Source: Nipponacmea schrenckii
Lineage: Eukaryota; Mollusca; Gastropoda; Lottiidae
DNA: 64,000 nt
Assembly: GCA_030562195.1 (NCBI GenBank)
Contig: JAUJPP010000012.1
Coordinates: forward strand, 5,766,001-5,830,000
Reading direction: 5' to 3'
Made by a program: the position numbers and the translations under genes. Each line of letters starts with the position of its first letter. Position 1 is the first letter of the stretch. The notes below the pieces were generated by a model. The model was given only the letters and a program-made list of their open reading frames with translations, did no database searches and was not told the origin of the DNA. Of this stretch, positions 1 through 12,049 are shown in pieces.

Positions 1-3000
1 TACGTGGACAATATATATTATGTAAAATTAGAATTGTTATCGAGTAAGTCAGTGTTCAGTAAGGGAGATAATACCTGTTTGCCCTGGTTTATACACCTTT
101 TTATCAGTTTGCACCATGATTTCTATATTTCTGCTGTTCAACCTCAAATACTGATTTCTATAAAATGTAGTTTCACCAGTACCCCTCACAGTAAGATAGT
201 AGCTCCCAGATTTTAATGTACACGGAACCTAATAATTATATGAAATGAAATAAATGTAAAGTCTAATTTTAGATTTTGGGGAGGGATTGATTCTCTCAGA
301 TGTACAGGTCTAGGGTGGAACAAATACTGGGAAATTGGGATAAAGGGACTGGATCTGCTGGATATTTTTCACCCAATGGGCGAGAAGTATAGTACCTGTT
401 TTGTACAGGTTGTTTTTAGTTTGCTATGAACAAGGTTGTCATTTCAGTTCTGATTTTTGGAATACTAGTATGCCACTATCATTTTCTGCTTTTAGACATG
501 GGGGAATTTCTCTTGAAGATTCTTATAATAGCTATCAAATACTCGCTTGCTTTATTACTTGTTGTGTTGAACGGAACGGCAAAGGGTGGTATGCCCGTAC
601 TATAGTGAATGTTAAGTCCCATAGGTCTTGCTGTATTTAATGTCTCAATCCAATGAGCTGGCAGATTGACGGAATTGGTAGTTTCATCTTCCGCTAGGTC
701 GATTTCTATGCGCTCAATTGGGGTAAGAGTGAGATCGTCAAGATTGAAATGATTACAAGCATGTTTATTATTTTTATTTGATATATAATTTTTGATAATT
801 TACGTCAGGCTGTTTTCAGTCTTTGATGGTCCTACATACTAATTATAAATGATATATATAATATATATAATATATAACTAAAAATATAACATACCGATAA
901 CGTAATGATGTTTGTTTCACCAGGCACTGAAATATAACATTAGTATTTTATCTGTAAAATGTTTAATTAGCAACTCCTTAGTGACTTTGGACGTAAAACT
1001 CCATTCGTTTCATGTCGTGACTTTAAGTATATATCAAGATAATTCGATTTTTACTTCGTATAGTGAGTTTAAGTATGAATAGTTCTGGTCAGCTTTGCTC
1101 AGATTCACCCTGTCTTCCTGAGATTAGTTTTCATCTTACTCAATATATCGGTTGGTTAGTTAATTTGTTAGTTTATGATCTGACGGAATACAGACGAGAA
1201 TAGTCCTAATTTTGCCTTCCCGCCCTATTTCCCTTATTTTAAGTCATTTGTATTTGAAGTAAATTAAGTTCCTGTGTGACATTGGCGGATAAGATTAAGT
1301 TCCTTTTCGTAATGTTTGTTCATTTTGTTCCTATTTAAATTATTTAAGAGTTTGTAATTTGTAAAATTTAAATCTTTTTTCGGCCACAATAATTAAAGTA
1401 TTCATTTACTGTACTCATGTTTTGTTATTGGATCTGGAAATGACATAATAATTAATAGTGGTATAGATAGATGATTACATAGGTCATGGGGAATTTATTG
1501 TTACCCGGTGTTATTGGTCACCTTGACAATTCAGTGGCCCTAAGATCTCAATAATTTCTAAAAACCCTACCGGAAAACTCTTTTACATTACAACAATATC
1601 AAACTTACGTATTTCAGTGGTTGATGTAGAAATTGGAGTGGAATACGAACGTTGAAGTTCTGCCGTTAAATTATAGGAATGGTCGCCGAAAGCCCGGGCA
1701 CTAAATGAAAATGCGACACATGGCTGGATTGTATTTGGTAATAAAACCATGTACCTGGCATCTTGGCACCTTTAAAAAAACATTTAAGATCAGTTTAAAG
1801 ACAGCAATTTCACGAGATAATAGTAAACCATTTACATCCGATGACAAGTAGTGATTACTTCGAAGGTATCAGAAACAGCAATAAAAATATTTCAAAGGGT
1901 ATTTTGACGAAATTACTGCGTATTTAGAAATTATTATTATTATTAATTTGTGTAGGGATAAAAATGTCTAAACAATCCTCTCTTTGTAACAAAAGACTGC
2001 AAGGGAGAAATATGTATACAGTGTAGTATACGCTCACTGGCAGCTCTCAGACATGATAACATATTCTTAAGTTTGATCTCATATTTAAGGTATTTGAAAT
2101 ATATATCCAATTTACACAAAGCACGGTCTCATCAACATAAACATTCGTTACAAATTTCAGTCTCTATGATATTGAGGGTTCATCCCGTTATTACAAAATT
2201 CTGAAACATAATTTCTAACGCTGTTGATAAGAGATACAACAACAGTGTTTCGCAAGATGTGTTAATGATTGCGGTGGATCAATACGAAATCCTTGCGGAA
2301 ATAGCAATAACCTACGGGTAACAAGCATAAAATAACAAGAATAAAATGTTACTTACAAACAGCCATTGTAAACAACCAACAGGATGGTTAATATTGGTAT
2401 ACAATTGACAGCCATTCTGTAAATATTGAAATCTAAAATAAATTCCTATGACCAGTTCCAAAGCACATTGGAACTTTGAATTTGAACTCTTCGGCATCTA
2501 TCTGTAGGCGGGTATCCGTCATATTATAATAGAAAATATAACAATTTCTAAAAATTTCTTTCAGATTTTGTGAGATGATGAAAAATGTACTTGTGGAAGA
2601 ATAATATAATTCTAATAATAGTCGTTTTGTGTGCAGTATCAGTGAAGTTGATATATAAAGTGGTCTACTTTCATTTTGACTAGTTCAAAATTTTTATAGT
2701 CATGATATAGAATTGATTTAGAATATACTATTTATTGCAAAGGCTTCACGTGACATTAGAAAGTTTTAAACGAGATTTATTGAAAACTTATAGATTGTTG
2801 AATTTCGTAAAGGAAATGGATGGCAAATGAATTGGCAGATTATGTCCATATCTGAAACAGTGGCAACAAAGAATTATGTGGACTGAATTATGAATGTCAA
2901 ACAAATAATTTAATATACAGGGCCAAAAGCACAAACGCTGATACAAATGCACATAAAAAGTAGCATGGATTGACTGAAAGCTAAAATCAAACATATCAAA

Positions 3001-4800
3001 TAGCAACGAACTCTCAAAACACATTTGAAAAATATCATCGTCAAAGGCTAAAAGGTCCCACAAAACTAAAACCCAAACGATGTAATTCGTTTCTAACGGA
3101 AAAGCTTTCAGTCATAGATGACCCTAACATTCCAAACATGTTTCTAAATGTAGACATGAGAATCAGGTCTGTTTGTGAGACGAGATGTGGGCAGATAAAT
3201 GTGAGTTGACTGCAGATTGCATTGCGTGAAACTCTGAGTAACAACAAGTTTTTCATGGTACGGTTTTAATATTTCTAAATTGAATTTAAAATAGCATTTG
3301 TTGAAGTATGTATCACATTACCAACAAAAATGAAAATGTCCTAAATATTTACCAGATAAATAAAATCATTCTTGACAATCTCTATTCTAGAAGAGCTACT
3401 TATCTAACTAAAAGCTTAATCGAATTTATTTATCAATTAAAATATATAAGAATAAATTTATATGCGACACTTATCATTGATGAAACCTCAGGAGACTTGT
3501 TATACAAACTTTACACGTCAAGCTAAGTCTGCGAGTACAATCCATATTATGCTCTCCCAGCAAAAATCAAATTAAAATGAGAAAATCTTACCTGCTGAAA
3601 CAAGATGTAGTCATCTGTCTTAGTTATTAATCCAGTATTTTATAAGAATTTACAACAATACATCTGTCATTGTTGTCAATTAAACTTCAATTATTCAGAA
3701 ATATACATCGAAGGTAAATTTCCTTGTTGAATAACGATTTTTCTGGGAAATGGACTAATAAAGTGTCAGTCACACATGAAACTTTTCTATACTAGACTTA
3801 ATACAAGAAAATGTTTATATTTGATCTAGGGTTTTATATCTGTAAGAAAGAATTGACTTAAAAAACACAAAAGTTTAAAATCTATTTCTGAATATTTTAG
3901 CTTATGAATATGAAACCGTGTAGATCATCCACCACATAGTTCTAAAAATAAAGATTTGTGTTGCCAGGAAACAATACTTCAGAACTTTTCTATAGAGGAC
4001 GTTACGAAATTTGCGACTCTGCTCGACACCTTATTAGACAGACATTAATTTTAGATTGGTCAAGCGCATCTCATTTTTTTTATTATTCATATTTATTTGC
4101 AGACCTTCTACTCTTTATTGTAGCCAAAATTTTTTTTTTTTTTTTTTTTTGTTGGTGTACGTTTTCGTTTTTCAGACTTTCATGAATATTTATTATTTTC
4201 GTCAACTTCTTGTCTGCAGTAGGTAATAAATCAAATTTACACTGAACAATAAACCAGGAAAAAAAACTAACATTATGACAACTAAAACATACCAATGTGG
4301 CATGTTGTCAGTATTTCTTGGAAAATGATTTGCAGGTCACTTTCACAGCTGAAGCTATATGACCGGTTTTGCGCTAAACAAGCGTTCAACGAACATTATC
4401 AAAAAGCGAAGAAAGTCTACATGTACCCGCATGTATTGTATACACTGTTTCCTACAAGTTGATTAATTATCTTTAATACCTCTCAAATAGTCATTTGTCA
4501 AACGATCTTCCCGTTGGACCAGTCATACTTAATTGAACATCAACACAGTTGTTGGCCAGAATGATCTCAGAACCAATCATAAATTTCAAATATTACCCCA
4601 CAGACCCTGCCTAACAAACAAGCTCCAAATACCGAATCATATTTTTTCCGATTATGGGAACTTCCTACCGCCCTGAATGTCAACAGCAAAAAAAAATTGA
4701 ACCAGGCCATAACAATCTGGCTGAAATGCAAATTTGGATAATCCACTCTCAATCAGAATTAAATAATTACCAAGCATTAAAATATTCTGTGCGACGAAAG
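1..4800. other. No recognisable gene; AT-rich sequence
   Basis: I see no exon series, conserved domain or intact transposon here. The open frames are short (under 100 codons) and low-complexity. There is a poly-T run near 4129-4150. Distal exons of a gene outside the window or old repeats may be present, but nothing supports a call. Confidence 0.5.
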
Positions 4801-4810
4801 AGTTAAAGAT

Positions 4811-5190
4811 AGCTAACCAGGCAAAGTAATATACACCCATTGGTAACATTGAATTTGAATAGTAAATTGTCAACAACACAAAAACATTCATTGAAAATTG
4901 TTTCCAACGCTCACACCAAGTTTCATCAAAATCCATTGAAAATTGTAGCTTCTATTGCCACACCCCCCTCCCAGAAAAAAAATATTCATCAAAATTGTCA
5001 AATTCGACCTTATCATTCCAATGCTCAAACAAAATTTCATCAAAATCCAGTGAAAATCGTAGTATCTATTGATTTGACTAAATCAAGGTCAATAACTTGC
5101 GAACAAGAAAAAATCTTAAAATTCAAACTTGACTACCGTCTTATCATTCCAATGGTCACGTCAAGGGCAACAACTCAAAAATTGGTCCGA
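4811..5190 (+). repeat. Fragment of the dispersed ATACGCCCAC-type repeat
   Basis: The left part, GATAGCTAACCAGGCAAAG followed shortly by a degenerate ACACCCATTGG, matches the left ends of the larger copies near 23438 and 46587. It is followed by monomers carrying TTTCATCAAAATCCATTGA and CAAGGGCAATAACTC-like blocks. The 166-codon open frame over 4840-5340 is a by-product of these repeats and not a gene. Confidence 0.7.
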
Positions 5191-5340
5191 ATTGAGTTAC
5201 GAATTAACCCTGACGATAAATTCAACAGCAGGATTGATTGTGGTCTTCATTGTTTCTTGTATGCTAAGTTCCCAATTCTAATAGCGATGGTCTTATCAGA
5301 TCATGAAGTGGCAATCATGTTATTCCTAGAAATTGGTTGA

Positions 5341-7130
5341 TGGTCAGATCATATTTCATCTTAATCATGAAACAAAGCACGACTCATCAAGCTTCCAAAG
5401 TGTGGTGATGGGTATAGCTGTAGATAGACGTGACAAACACCCAACCGTGTACCAAATCTAAACAACCCTTTCGGACAGCACATGATAATTTTTAACTTTT
5501 TGTAAAATGAGAACGCGACACCAGGAATTTACAAATACTAAACCGCCTACAAGACCAACAAACCTTATCAAATTGAAGAATTCAGAGAAATTCCACGATC
5601 GGCTGCAAACGAATCTCATGATAACAGGAACGAATCATTTGACATGCCTAAGATTTGAATCCAGATGAGTACGATTAGGAAGCACGATTTAAAGATGGCA
5701 TCGGGTATTAAGTTTAAACTATTTACACAATTGCCGCTGACTTACCTCAAGATCTTTGTGCATAATCACGATTAAGACCGCGATTTTAATTGCTATAATC
5801 GGAACTTTATTAGCATTTTATTCTATAAGTATGTAGGTTTTATTCCTAGTAACATCACAAATATCTAAAACGGATGCCAAGATTTGATTATTGTAATAAG
5901 GAATATATCTGGCAATGAATGGGGTGCCAATGTCGATCTATCGTGCGCTAATCCATGCAACTGGGTAATCTTAGTCGCATTCATGGCCTCTAGACCAACG
6001 CTCCAACATGATCTACACATCATATAGCACAAAGATCTTCGCCTAGCCGAATTCGGAATAAAACAGAGTCGCTACGAAGGAGTTAGCTCAATATACTGGT
6101 AAAAAATTAAGCACCTTTGGGATTATCTCCGACCTACTGCGAGATCACTAGGTTCAGGCAAGCCAAAAAAAAAAACCCAAAAGCTTCGGAGAGGCAGTTC
6201 GGGAATCTGTTTGGAAATATGGGCTATAGAGGTGCCCATAAGAGCAATTGCTCTACCGCAAGGGGGATTAAAGTACCCCTTAATTCACTTTTTAAAACTT
6301 CGTATGAAAGTATTTTTGTCAAGTCGCTTCTTGTATTTCAATTATTCACCGTCATTGGTGGTGTGTTCATTTGTATGCTAATCTCAACCCCCTTGCTTCC
6401 CTCACATATGTTAGGTCTGGAGAGAATGCGGGAACCACTCCCGGTCTTCACTGGAAGGGCCGTGACACAAATGCCGGTCCCGAACTCCAGGTTATACCCC
6501 CAACACTTACTGAGACCGGCTTACCAAGCTACCAGTACCAAATAAATATGGAACCCCTAAATAATCGTTTTCTTGTCTACAAATAATTACATGGTAACGA
6601 CTTAATTAGGTTACAATTCACGTTAACCTCCAAAGTTGCCGACCTTAACGATTAGATATGACTTACAACATTAATGTTCCGAAATAATGAATGCTACTCT
6701 CAAATGTTCGCATTCCGATTTCGTTTAAGTGAAAACCACCTATCACTTCAATTCATTTTACGATATATCCCCAATACTCACAGCTATATAACATAGCTAT
6801 CTATGTATCATTTACCATCTAACAAATCATTGTTCGGCAACTTTGAAGACGGAATTGGATATTGTCTTTTGTACAGTTCTACCCTAAATGCTGAATGTTA
6901 CTTACAAATTTTCTCATTCCAGATTCATTTAAGTGCAAACCATCTACAAGATCCCGTCCAGTTATATTTCCACGCGACACATATCCCCAAAACTAACGAA
7001 CACACATAGCCCTTAATTTATCATTTGATATTCTTAACCTAACATTGAGATTATTATTTGAAGTGAGAACTAAACTTGACAAGATAATGGTGCAATTAAA
7101 ATTGCCAGCTTGCTTTCGAAGGTAATCTAG
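5341..7130. other. No recognisable gene
   Basis: There is an open frame of 142 codons at 6117-6545, but its translation has no recognisable domain and no flanking exons. The stretch may hold flanking or terminal sequence of the retroelement that follows, but I could not identify a terminal repeat. Confidence 0.4.
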
Positions 7131-8538
7131 TGACCTGTAGTAATCTTGCAACTTCAAAAAACCATTTTCATTACCCTACTTCCCTGTTTTAACCACGATT
7201 TTTTAACTGCTTGATTGTCAACCAATACATCAATTCGTAGATCTTGTAATTTCCCCTTTACGGCACGAAGGGTATTCAATAAAGCCTTAGCCTCCTTGAC
7301 ATGTATAGGTCAAAGCCATTTCACAAGCTGACCAGTAATCACCTAACTTAATTTCAGAATCATATAACTTAACTATTGCCCCCCATCTATAATCCGAAGA
7401 ATCTGTAGCCAAATTAATGATGGTATGGAATTCTACTTTCCATTTGAGATATTTATCAAAGGTGTCCAAAAACCTCCAAAATGTAATTTCAGATCTCAAT
7501 TGACTGGAGATCGTTATAGAATCTTTCCTTGAAACGGCCAATTTCGAAATGACATCAAAACATGCTGCCGTAAACAACCTAGCTCCTGGAACCGCTAGAG
7601 AAAAACTTTGTAATGTTAATAATGCAATTTCGCTTTGTGATAGTATTGTTTCTCTCAAATTCGCAAATTTTTGAATTTTTTTCTCAGTCAACTTAAATGA
7701 CTGATTCTTAGAATCTATGATAAATCCCAAATAAGTAACCTTTTGATTTGGTACGGGCTGAGATTTTTGTAAACCTATGAAGTATCCCAAGCGATTAACA
7801 ACCTGACACATTGCATATATACCCAATAGAGCTTTTTGATAATCACTGATTAAACCATTGCTTTTAAAGTGTTCAATTAATCTATCATCAATATATACTA
7901 AATTTTATTATTAACCCCAAGCTCCCTTAAATAAGATGCCACATGTTTGCTTAGGGTATGATATATATACGCTGAATTTTTCCACACGTAATACGAATTT
8001 TCCCATTGTAAGCCAAATAATTTTTTGCTAGAATCTGATACCAAAACATGGTCGTAACCAGACTTATCGTCCAATTTTGTAAAAAACGAAGAATCTGAGG
8101 CAAATCTGGGTACCTCCCTTAATGAATCCAATGTAAAAGGGGAGTCAACCATCCACGAGTTAAGATATCTCATGTTAAGGCGCATTCTAGGCTTTGTAGG
8201 TTCGATTGTTATGGGTGAAACAATATATGGAGGTGAATCGACACCTACTGTACCCCATTTTGATATGGCACCACTTTTTAGCCTGCAAGATATTTCATTA
8301 CGTATAAAATCTTCAAACCCTATACACGTTTTGGCATTTCTAAATAACCTTGGAGGTGGAAAGTCACAATCAAAATATTCACCAGCCCATGACCCATGAA
8401 ATTTACTGGGTTCCTAAACCTAAGATTTTCTAATTCAACAGTTTGTTTTGGATTGCTCAAAACATCTTCAGCAGATATGTGATTCTGCCACGTAACCGAG
8501 TTTCCACAGTAGTCGACCCATTGAGAAGAAATAGGGTC
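7131..8538 (-). pseudogene. Reverse transcriptase-RNase H module of a DIRS/Ngaro-type (tyrosine recombinase) retroelement
   Basis: Read on the minus strand, the module runs from about 8538 to 7150 in at least three frames. In order it shows a leader with KWGTVG, the palm motif KLDDKSGYDHV (8185-7898 frame), the catalytic YIDD codons at 7884-7895, a thumb region with VTYLGFIIDS, and an RNase H segment with a DSSDYRWGA-like strand, HVKEAKALLN and VDNQAV near 7204-7290. This wording is typical of DIRS/Ngaro-like reverse transcriptases of marine invertebrates. Frame shifts near 7897, 7290 and in the leader, plus a stop near 7160, show that the copy is decayed. The catalytic aspartates are nevertheless still encoded, so the copy is not very old. 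No recombinase catalytic domain was found in the window. Confidence 0.85.
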
Positions 8539-8614
8539 CTAAAATACAAATTAAATCTTATAAAAGTAATAAATAACTAATAATAGACAAATAATACAAA
8601 ATTCTTGATCTTAC

Positions 8615-9110
8615 TTTTCACATTTAGTACTTATGTGACCAATTTCGCCACATTTAAAACATATTATTCTTGGATTTGATTTTTTTTGCGCCTTCCCTCG
8701 ACTGGGATCTGCATTTGAATTTTTGTCTTTATCAGTACCCCAAGCTTTGATAAATTTTTGTTCTCTTTCCATTAATTTTGACTCAATTTTAGACGACAAC
8801 AACATCACTACTCATGATCCTACATTACTATTCGTTTTATTAGCCAGAAATCTTTGTAATACAAAACTATACTCTTCAGAATTTGGATTACTGGCCTTAC
8901 GGGCCTTTCATCTAATAGAATTAGCTTATGATGCAAAACATCCACATTCAGTTCTGTTCTGCGAGATGCATATTCCTTTATCTACTGACTCTTCTGTGAT
9001 TCTTTTCTCCTGGGCCTCTACGATTGACTTAACTTCTTCAACTCTGCTCGAATATCCTGCTTAGAATTAAATCACAATAATGTTAAGTTTTTCCAGTCTT
9101 TAACAGTTTT
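8615..9110 (-). pseudogene. Gag-like region with CCHC zinc knuckle, same retroelement
   Basis: The minus-strand frame 8808-8611 ends in a retroviral-type zinc knuckle, CFKCGEIGHISTKC (C-X2-C-X4-H-X4-C), preceded by a Lys/Ser-rich stretch. Upstream, minus-strand reading through 9060-8810 gives degenerate charged coiled-coil-like sequence such as AELKKLSQ and EAQEKRITEES, broken by stops. Directly after the knuckle lies a donor-like GTAAGA (8614), and a TTTTAG acceptor-like site precedes 8538 where the reverse transcriptase leader starts. The implied 76-bp intron does not restore frame perfectly, so splicing here is uncertain. Gag-like nucleocapsid function is inferred from the zinc knuckle alone. 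Confidence 0.65.
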
Positions 9111-9232
9111 AGAAATATTAGTAATCCTCTCTAGTGTGTTGGAATCTGATAAAACATAGGGATCAGTTCCTGTGGGTTTCTCAATTCTAAGGGACGATGT
9201 GTATTGTTCCAACATGAACTGTTATGGTTATT

Positions 9233-11505
9233 TCATTCATAATTTATGAGCCTATTCATCCTAATGATTTTATTTTTGAAAACCGGAATTGCTTTACGTT
9301 TATCAACTAATGAACGCGTTTGTTCTAACCTTACAGCTTTAAAGTGATTTTTTATGGAAGGTGAAGCCATTGGGTTTCCAAAACCAAGAACACTGTTCCA
9401 GTCCGAACCTCTACCATGGTCGCGGAATATGGCTCTTAATTGCCCTATTAAAGTATCCAAGGAAGACGCAGCCCGCCGAACAGGACAGGAACACATTTCC
9501 GAATCTGGGCTTTCTTTGCCTGGACACAGGTCATCATGTACCTTTGTTTTTCCTTTCAAGTGCATCCACACTAAGAACTCTCTCATTACGGCTGGGGAAA
9601 CATTATCCAAATTTAAAGACTTATCAATTGAATTTACGAACAAGTTAAGTTTTTTTAGCAAGTTTTCCTTTTGTTTTGCGTAACCAGATTCAGTTAAAAG
9701 GCTATCCAAATATGTTATCCGTTTAGATATTTCGGCTCTATCCACCTCTAACTGAAATTTAAGCCGAATCACTAATAGCCAATTTACTAGAATTACATTA
9801 TCTCAAGTGACCAACCCCTTTAAAGTAGGATAGATCAAATCATTAATTCGAGCAGACCAGGCAACGGTCACTACGGGCAGACTTAGCCACAGTCACTTCG
9901 GGCAAAGCAAGCCACGGTCACTTCGTGCAAACCAAACCATGGTCACTTCGGGCAGACTAAACCACGGTCACTTCGGGCAGACCAAACCACGGTCACTTCG
10001 GGCAGACCAAACCAGGGTCAAATCGGGCAGACCAAACCACGGAAAATATATTTTACAAAATTATTTTTGTCCAAAAGAAAATTGTTAAAGGGATAATAGG
10101 CGTTAGAACGAACATAAAATTTTAAGTTCACTCAAATTTGGACAATAACAGTATATAACCATCAGTGGACTTACCTATACATCAAAATCCCTCTAAAATC
10201 CGATAAATCCCCAAAATAAAGTAGTTAATCATAAAACGCTTGAGCCATCCATCAAGTGATTTTCAAATCTTGTAAATATAAAGGGAAGTAACTCTAACGT
10301 GTGAGTTTTCACGCGTCCTTGACCCCTACTGTTGAATTCCACAATGACGTTTTAGCGTTGATTTACCAGATGCTTTTATTCTCAAACTGAATGGAATCGT
10401 CGCTGGCTCACTTTTTTTAAAATTCTCAATATATTTTTATTGTGGCTTTTTTAAATTTGGTAAAGTGTGGGATGCATACTTATTTAACTAATAGTCAATA
10501 TGAAACACAAATATAAGCCGTAGGACGAGTGTATTCTAACGCCTATTATCCCTTTAAATCTAGATTTCATTACCAAAATAGCTTTGATTAAGCAGAATTA
10601 AAATTAAGCAAATATTTTAATGTCTATAAATAATAACATTTTTTAAATAGAATAAAATTTAGATATTTAGAGTTTCCAAACCATGGAAGATATTTATTAC
10701 TATTTTTTATTTTTATTTTTTTTATTTTTTTTTTTATTTTTTTTATTTTAAAAAGACAGTATATACCGCGAGCTAAATTGATATTTAATTAAGAAATTAT
10801 AGTAGTCAGAAAGCATAAGCGCATTAAAAGTGTGTACATTACACCATCAGAGTAAAAATAAAATTTAGATATTTTCTAATTATTTCCAGATAAGATATTT
10901 ATATAGCTAAATTCCTAAAAAGAGTTTCCGTCATGATCACTTTAAGGCTGACTACATGGTCACTTCGGGCTGACTACACCACGGTCAATTCGGGCTGACT
11001 ATACCAAGGTCAATTCGGGCTGACTACACCACGGTCAATTCGGGCTGACTATACCACGGTCAATTCGGGCTGACTACACCACGGTGACTTCGGGCAGACC
11101 AAACCACGGAAGATATTTATTACTATCACAGCAGATAAATTCGCTCACTCTCTATCTTAACGCCTGTCACAGCAGACGACTGTTTGACCGATATATAGGC
11201 TATCGGGTGTCGTCCTCTGATTATATTAAAACAATAAAACTTACACTTATTAGTGCCGTAGCAAAATCGACCAACATGACTTGTTCCCACTCATCAATGT
11301 TTAAAATCAATTTTATCTCTTTTAAGATCTCTTCACTCCATCCCAAACTATGAAATTTTTCCAAAATTTCAGATCTTGACAGTGTACAGATTGGTATTTC
11401 TTTACAGAATCTGTGTTCTTCTTTTATACCCGCTCTCCATAGCTTGATAACATCTAAAGCATCAGCTTTTCCCAACTTTCCATTAGGGTTCAAAATGGCG
11501 GGCAT
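9233..11505 (-). CDS. Two-exon ORF with a tyrosine-recombinase N-terminal-like domain (YR retroelement ORF)
   Basis: Exon 1 is 11505-11245: it starts with ATG and ends at a strong GTAAGT donor in phase 0. Exon 2 starts at 9751 after AAATTTCAG in phase 0 and is open to a stop at about 9233. Joined, they give roughly 260 residues. Exon 2 contains a region with GQLRAIF, GFGNPMASPSIK and VRLEQTRSLVDKRKA, which I recognise as the core-binding (SAM-like) N-terminal part of YR-type recombinases in invertebrate DIRS/Ngaro relatives. The catalytic R-H-R-Y half is absent from this frame. Exon 1 has no domain I recognise. The 1.5-kb gap holds two 25-bp repeat arrays and a 465-bp MITE. Same orientation and proximity tie it to the gag and reverse transcriptase remnants downstream. 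It could instead be a domesticated host gene. Confidence 0.55.
9851..10044. repeat. 25-bp tandem repeat, array 1 (about 8 units)
   Basis: The unit is ACCAAACCACGGTCACTTCGGGCAG-like (25 bp), best preserved at 9950-10020 and diverged at the left edge. It lies inside the intron-like gap of the YR element ORF. The same unit recurs at 10930-11109. Confidence 0.85.
10089..10553 (+). mobile_element. 465-bp TTAA-type MITE, copy 1
   Basis: The termini are inverted repeats: AGGGATAATAGGCGTTAGAA at the left and its complement at the right. They are bracketed by TTAA at 10085-10088 and 10554-10557. A second copy of exactly 465 bp lies in opposite orientation at 31858-32322. There is no coding capacity. 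TTAA target duplication is known for piggyBac and Kolobok transposons; the AGGG start fits Kolobok better than the CCY start of piggyBac, but the assignment is inferred. Confidence 0.9.
10675..10760. repeat. T/A-rich low-complexity tract
   Basis: Runs of T(4-9)A make a simple tract of the TTTTTATTTT type between the MITE and the second 25-bp array. Confidence 0.8.
10930..11109. repeat. 25-bp tandem repeat, array 2 (about 7 units)
   Basis: Units of the type CTACACCACGGTCAATTCGGGCTGA repeat every 25 bp. They are the same family as the array at 9851-10044 but with a CTGACTAC variant. The last unit (near 11090) reverts to the GGCAGACCAAACCACGG form. Confidence 0.85.
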
Positions 11506-11864
11506 GGTGATATTAGAGCACGATCTTAACCCGACGCCGGATCGGTAGACAAGTGATTTGTTGGACTAGTCACGTGTTCATATGCGCGGTAAACTTCGGG
11601 AGTTGAGATAAGGAGAAAATTCACATCTTTCACACTATCAATATAATTAACAGATAGTCCTAAGGGGCGCAACTCTTTGAACATTTCAAAGTTTCTTTAA
11701 ATTTGTATAGGCATCTTTGATACGTCTCTAATACGTCTTTTACGTCTTTTACAGCAAAAAGCACTAATAGATAAAATTTTAAAAATTATTTTTCCAAAAA
11801 TTCCTTTAGCGAAATGTTTGTGAAACGCTTTTCTTTTCTTAAATATTTTCATCGACGTCATTAT

Positions 11865-12049
11865 TAGTAAGCAGATGTCACATTTCAGTTTTGAGTTATA
11901 ACTAAAGAATATCATTGTAAGTAAGCAGATGTCACATTTAGTCTTTAATTATAACTAGAAAATGACATTGTAAGTAAGCAGGTGACACGTTTTAGTATGG
12001 ATGTATAACTAGAAAATGACATTGTAAGTAAGCAGGTGACACGTTTTAG
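11865..12049. repeat. 54-bp satellite, left part (about 3 units)
   Basis: The motif GTAAGTAAGCAGRTGWCAC recurs at 11917, 11970 and 12024, a period of 53-54 bp. The array is interrupted at 12050 by a hAT-type element and resumes at 13435 with the same unit. Confidence 0.85.

Noticed and set aside
4840..5340. 166-codon open frame
   Set aside because: It is made of dispersed-repeat monomers (FHQNPLKIV-like repeats) that also occur at 46.6-48.8 kb.
6117..6586. Possible gene (142-codon frame)
   Set aside because: No domain, no supporting splice sites and no recognisable homology; left as unassigned sequence.
9354..9683. Plus-strand frames of 95-109 codons
   Set aside because: They lie antisense to exon 2 of the YR-element frame, whose minus-strand translation has recognisable family motifs.
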